From Verrucomicrobiales bacterium (lineage in GTDB: Bacteria; Verrucomicrobiota; Verrucomicrobiia; Verrucomicrobiales; DEV007): 64,000 bases of DNA. Each line of letters opens with the position of its first letter. The first letter of the stretch is position 1. Shown piece by piece: positions 61,262-64,000 of the stretch. The position numbers were made by a program, and so were the translations under genes. Location: contig JARGNI010000004.1 in assembly GCA_029213195.1 (NCBI GenBank), positions 62,001 through 126,000 on the forward strand, given 5' to 3'. The notes under the pieces are model-generated. The model had not been told where the DNA came from, made no database searches, and was given only the letters and a program-made list of their open reading frames with translations.

Positions 61262-62350
61262 TCAGATCAAGTGATCGGGAAGTTCTTCGACCAGCTTCTT
61301 GATCTGGTCGGCATCGTCCCGATTCGCGACGAGTACGGCATCGGAAGTCTGGACAATAATCAAATTCTCCACTCCCAGGAGAGCAACAAGCCGATCGCAC
61401 CCCTCTTCAGAGAAAATGATATTTTTGTGAGCATCGATCGCGAGGATGGGACCGCGGTGGGCATTCGCATTTTCGCCCTGATCGAGATACTTGGCCACCG
61501 AAGGCCATCCTCCCACATCGTCCCAACCCACATCGGCCTCGATATTAATAATGCGATCGGCATTCTCCATGAGAGCGTAGTCGATCGAAACTTTTTCGAG
61601 GGAGGGAAACTTCGCATCCACGGCCTTGGAAAAACTGGAGGCCGTTCGGAGTTCCTCGATGAATTGGGCGAGCGAAGGGCAGTGCTGCTCCAATTCGCGG
61701 ACGACCGTGGGAATCGTCCAGACAAAGATGCCGGCATTCCACGAAAAGTTTCCGCTCGCGAGATATTCCTCGGCCTGGGAGGGGCTCGGCTTTTCCCGAA
61801 ATCGAATAACCTCTCGGGCAGAGATTCCGTGGGGCAATCCGGTTTCGTCGTTGATGGGTTCCCCTCTTTCTATATACCCGAAGCTGGGACAGGCCCAATC
61901 CGGTCGAATTCCGAGAGTCACGATCGCCGAGTGATCCGCGGCTGCGGCACAGGCGGCTTCGAGTACGTTTCGGAACTCTTCCTCTTTCGTTACCAGCTGA
62001 TCCGCCGGAAGTGCGATCATCGTTGCCTCGGGATCCCGCGCGGCGATCCAACCGGCCGCAAGCGCGATCGCTGGTGCGGTATCGCGTCTCGCCGGCTCCG
62101 CGACGATGTTCTCTTCGGGCAGCTCGGGAAGGACGGCACGGACTCCTTCCTTCTGCGCTTCATTCGTCAGCACGAGAATTCTTTCCGGAGGAATCAGGCC
62201 GCTCAGTCGACGAACCGACTTCTCGATGAGGGTCTCTTCGTCGAAGAGATTGAGAAGCTGCTTGGGTCGCGTGTTTCGACTCAGGGGCCAGAATCGTGTC
62301 CCGCTTCCACCGGCGAGGATCAATGCATAAGGGGTGGAGGAAAGTTCCAT
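61262..62350 (-). CDS. manC: Mannose-1-phosphate guanylyltransferase
   Basis: 362 residues, the short form without a C-terminal isomerase domain. Pyrophosphorylase signature ILAGGSGTRFWPLSRNTRPKQ split at the start, EPARRDTAPAIALAA, GIRPDWACPSFGYIE and FREKPSPSQAEEYL are conserved. It makes GDP-mannose for polysaccharides. The ATG (62350-62348) shares the palindrome CATG with the ATG of the divergent membrane protein gene, leaving no space for separate leaders. Confidence 0.95.
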   Translation of the reverse strand: MELSSTPYALILAGGSGTRFWPLSRNTRPKQLLNLFDEETLIEKSVRRLSGLIPPERILVLTNEAQKEGVRAVLPELPEENIVAEPARRDTAPAIALAAGWIAARDPEATMIALPADQLVTKEEEFRNVLEAACAAAADHSAIVTLGIRPDWACPSFGYIERGEPINDETGLPHGISAREVIRFREKPSPSQAEEYLASGNFSWNAGIFVWTIPTVVRELEQHCPSLAQFIEELRTASSFSKAVDAKFPSLEKVSIDYALMENADRIINIEADVGWDDVGGWPSVAKYLDQGENANAHRGPILAIDAHKNIIFSEEGCDRLVALLGVENLIIVQTSDAVLVANRDDADQIKKLVEELPDHLI

Positions 62351-63359
62351 GCTGAATCTCTTTGAATCAGAACTCGATTCGGAGTCCTGTTACCTCTTGC
62401 GAATAACCCAATCTGACCAACTCATCAAACGCTTCTTCCGGGTTCTGATCCTGCTCCCTTCCTTCCTTTGTCTCGACGCTGCTTTCGTCGCACTGGGGTG
62501 GAGTCGGTTTCTCGCTTTCGATTCTGTTGGCGTGAGCGAACCCGTTCCCATCGCTCCGACGGAATGGGGCCTCACGATACGAGAGACGGCCCTATTCCTC
62601 AGTGTGTGGGTCATCTACCTCTTTGATCGTCTCTACGATACGCGAAGGCATTCCTGGTCCGGAGCGAACCTGGCCGATTCGTCTCCTTTTTCTACCAGCT
62701 CCGATTCGGGTTTCCCTCTCCGACATCAGTTTGCGATACGGCACTCGAAATGGCTCCTGATGCTCTTCCTAGTCGGCGTTCTTCTACTCGGCCTGCTTTC
62801 CCCCCAGTTAGAAGGTTCCGACTGGCTTCTCGGCCTTTGGGTGGGAGTCGGGGTGTTCGGGTATTTCATTCTCTTTCGTTTTGCCAAGCAACTCCGGGGA
62901 ACCCAGGGTCTTGTTTCTCATTTCCCGGCCAAGGAAACCGCCCTCGCAGTCTTTTTCACTTTCGGTGTTCTCGGTGCCGCAGAGCGCTTCGAAGGTTCCC
63001 CTCATCCGTGGATCGAGACCTTCCTGATCGGAGCAGCGTTCGCCCTCCTCGTTCTTTCCGATTGCCTTCTCATCGCCTATGCAGAACGGAAGTTCGATCG
63101 GGATCACGACACCGCTTCCTATTTTTCCCGGAGGAAGTCGCCAGGGATGCGGATCGTTTTCTCGCTTCTTGCTATCGTCCTGCTGATTTCCGTCTCGCTG
63201 GCGACCCTGTTCGGCGAAAGCACCACCGGACTCATCCTCGCTGGAAGTGCGACAGGATTGATACTGGTGCATTTGTCTTCCCTTCCGAGTCGGTACCGGC
63301 AACCCGTCTTCGATGCGATTCTCCTCTTGCCCTGGATTCCCCTCCTGTTCTTCTCGTGA
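62349..63359 (+). CDS. Polytopic membrane protein, possibly UbiA-like
   Basis: 336 residues from ATG 62349 (62334 also possible). About eight membrane helices. Two acidic clusters at helix ends, IYLFDRLYDTRR and AYAERKFDRDHDTAS, recall the Asp motifs of UbiA prenyltransferases, but spacing differs and the match is weak. It is divergent from manC; the two start codons overlap. No substrate can be named. Confidence 0.55.
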   Translation: MLNLFESELDSESCYLLRITQSDQLIKRFFRVLILLPSFLCLDAAFVALGWSRFLAFDSVGVSEPVPIAPTEWGLTIRETALFLSVWVIYLFDRLYDTRRHSWSGANLADSSPFSTSSDSGFPLRHQFAIRHSKWLLMLFLVGVLLLGLLSPQLEGSDWLLGLWVGVGVFGYFILFRFAKQLRGTQGLVSHFPAKETALAVFFTFGVLGAAERFEGSPHPWIETFLIGAAFALLVLSDCLLIAYAERKFDRDHDTASYFSRRKSPGMRIVFSLLAIVLLISVSLATLFGESTTGLILAGSATGLILVHLSSLPSRYRQPVFDAILLLPWIPLLFFS

Positions 63360-63432
63360 AATCGGCCTCCTCCTTCCTCCACTCTCTATCTATAAAGGGG
63401 GCCCTCGTTCATCATCCCATTCGGGTGGCACG

Positions 63433-63460
63433 TTGACGCTTCCGATCTCTGGGCTACAAT
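63433..63460 (+). promoter_or_regulatory. Sigma-70 promoter of serS
   Basis: TTGACG, 16 bases, TACAAT: near-consensus. The -10 ends 9 bases before the serS ATG, so the transcript would have a leader of only about 2-4 bases. Confidence 0.7.
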
Positions 63461-63469
63461 CTGCCCGTC

Positions 63470-64000
63470 ATGCTCGATATCCGATTTCTCCGTGAAGACC
63501 CCCAGAAAGTGCAAGCCCAGGTCAAGACCCGTGGAGGCTCCGCATGGGAATTGATCGATGAAATCCTCGAATGCGATGTGAAACGTCGCGAAGGCGAGAC
63601 CGAAAAGCAGCGTCTGCAGTCCGAGCGGAATCGCATCTCCAAGGAGATCGGTGCGCTGAAAAAGGCAGGCGAGGACAGCTCCGAGATCGAGGCCGAGGTT
63701 CGGAAAATTGGAGAACAGATCAAGGCGATTGGAGAAGAAGCCAACGCAGCCGAAGAACGTCAGAAAACCCTGCTACTCCAGGTGCCCAATACACCCCACC
63801 CCGAATGTCCTGTCGGGGAAGACGAGACCGCGAACCCCACGATCCGGGAATGGGGCAGCCAGCCAAGCTTCGATTTCGACCCCGTGGACCACGTGGAGTT
63901 GGGACAGAAACTCGGCCTTTTTGACTTCGAGATCGCAACCAAGATCAGTTCCGGTGGATTCGTGACCTTCACCGGTGCCGGGGCTCGACTGGAGCGGGGT
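63470..64000 (+). CDS. serS: Seryl-tRNA synthetase, N-terminal part, cut by window edge
   Basis: 177 codons, open at the right edge. The start MLDIRFLREDPQKV, the long antiparallel coiled-coil arm (about 30-100: RLQSERNRISKEIGALKKAG) that grips tRNA-Ser, and the entry to the catalytic domain (HVELGQKLGLFDFE) are present. The catalytic motifs lie outside. A near-consensus promoter is directly upstream. Confidence 0.95.
   Translation, partial: MLDIRFLREDPQKVQAQVKTRGGSAWELIDEILECDVKRREGETEKQRLQSERNRISKEIGALKKAGEDSSEIEAEVRKIGEQIKAIGEEANAAEERQKTLLLQVPNTPHPECPVGEDETANPTIREWGSQPSFDFDPVDHVELGQKLGLFDFEIATKISSGGFVTFTGAGARLERG

Overview
This is a GC-rich bacterial chromosome segment with tightly packed genes and many ATGA, TGATG or few-base junctions. 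Several traits suggest a Verrucomicrobiota member, most likely Opitutae/Puniceicoccales: a 2045-residue secreted TPR protein, small outer-membrane barrels, a TorF-like protein, weak or absent Shine-Dalgarno sequences, and the mix of housekeeping genes. This is an inference from gene content; no rRNA gene is present. No insertion sequence, phage or CRISPR array was seen, and no gene-free stretch exceeds 300 bases.

Region 1 (1-16466) is a secondary-metabolite locus. One minus-strand run reads: flavin halogenase-like enzyme, RND adaptor, RND pump, aromatic amino-acid ammonia-lyase, acyl-activating ligase fused to an acyl carrier protein, then a type I polyketide synthase that runs off the left edge. 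Two more halogenase-like paralogues, a DUF2141 protein and a small lipoprotein pair lie beside it. The logic is amino acid to aryl acrylate, activation and loading on the ACP, polyketide extension, flavin-dependent tailoring, and export. The lyase carries the Phe-Leu selectivity pair, so cinnamate is the more likely starter than coumarate.

Region 2 (16613-25906) holds a glutaminyl cyclase and then a zinc-homeostasis island. It has an HMA-domain protein with znuA, znuC and znuB, a divergent His-rich outer-membrane protein, two tandem COG0523 (CobW-type) GTPases divergent from an unknown gene, and a metallothionein divergent from an SmtB-type sensor. A repeated 15-bp palindrome, TGCAA-N5-TTGCA, sits in both divergent promoter regions of the uptake/GTPase part and looks like a Zur-type operator. 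The metallothionein pair has a different, ArsR-like operator.

Region 3 (26022-40984) is mostly housekeeping: accB/accC, a class V aminotransferase, a HAD phosphatase, a GbsR-type regulator with a matching operator before the next gene (an epimerase), several small membrane proteins, DUF2071 plus a desaturase, zwf, nagZ, a PrsW-type protease and an outer-membrane barrel.

Region 4 (40994-64000) contains the giant TPR gene, phzF-like, OmpA-like, hisS, purU, a tRNA-Leu with the unusual anticodon AAG, a GT2 glycosyltransferase, comM, priA, a TorF-like outer-membrane protein with a strong sigma-54 promoter match, ygfZ, a beta-hydroxyacid dehydrogenase, ruvX, manC, a polytopic membrane protein, and the start of serS at the right edge.
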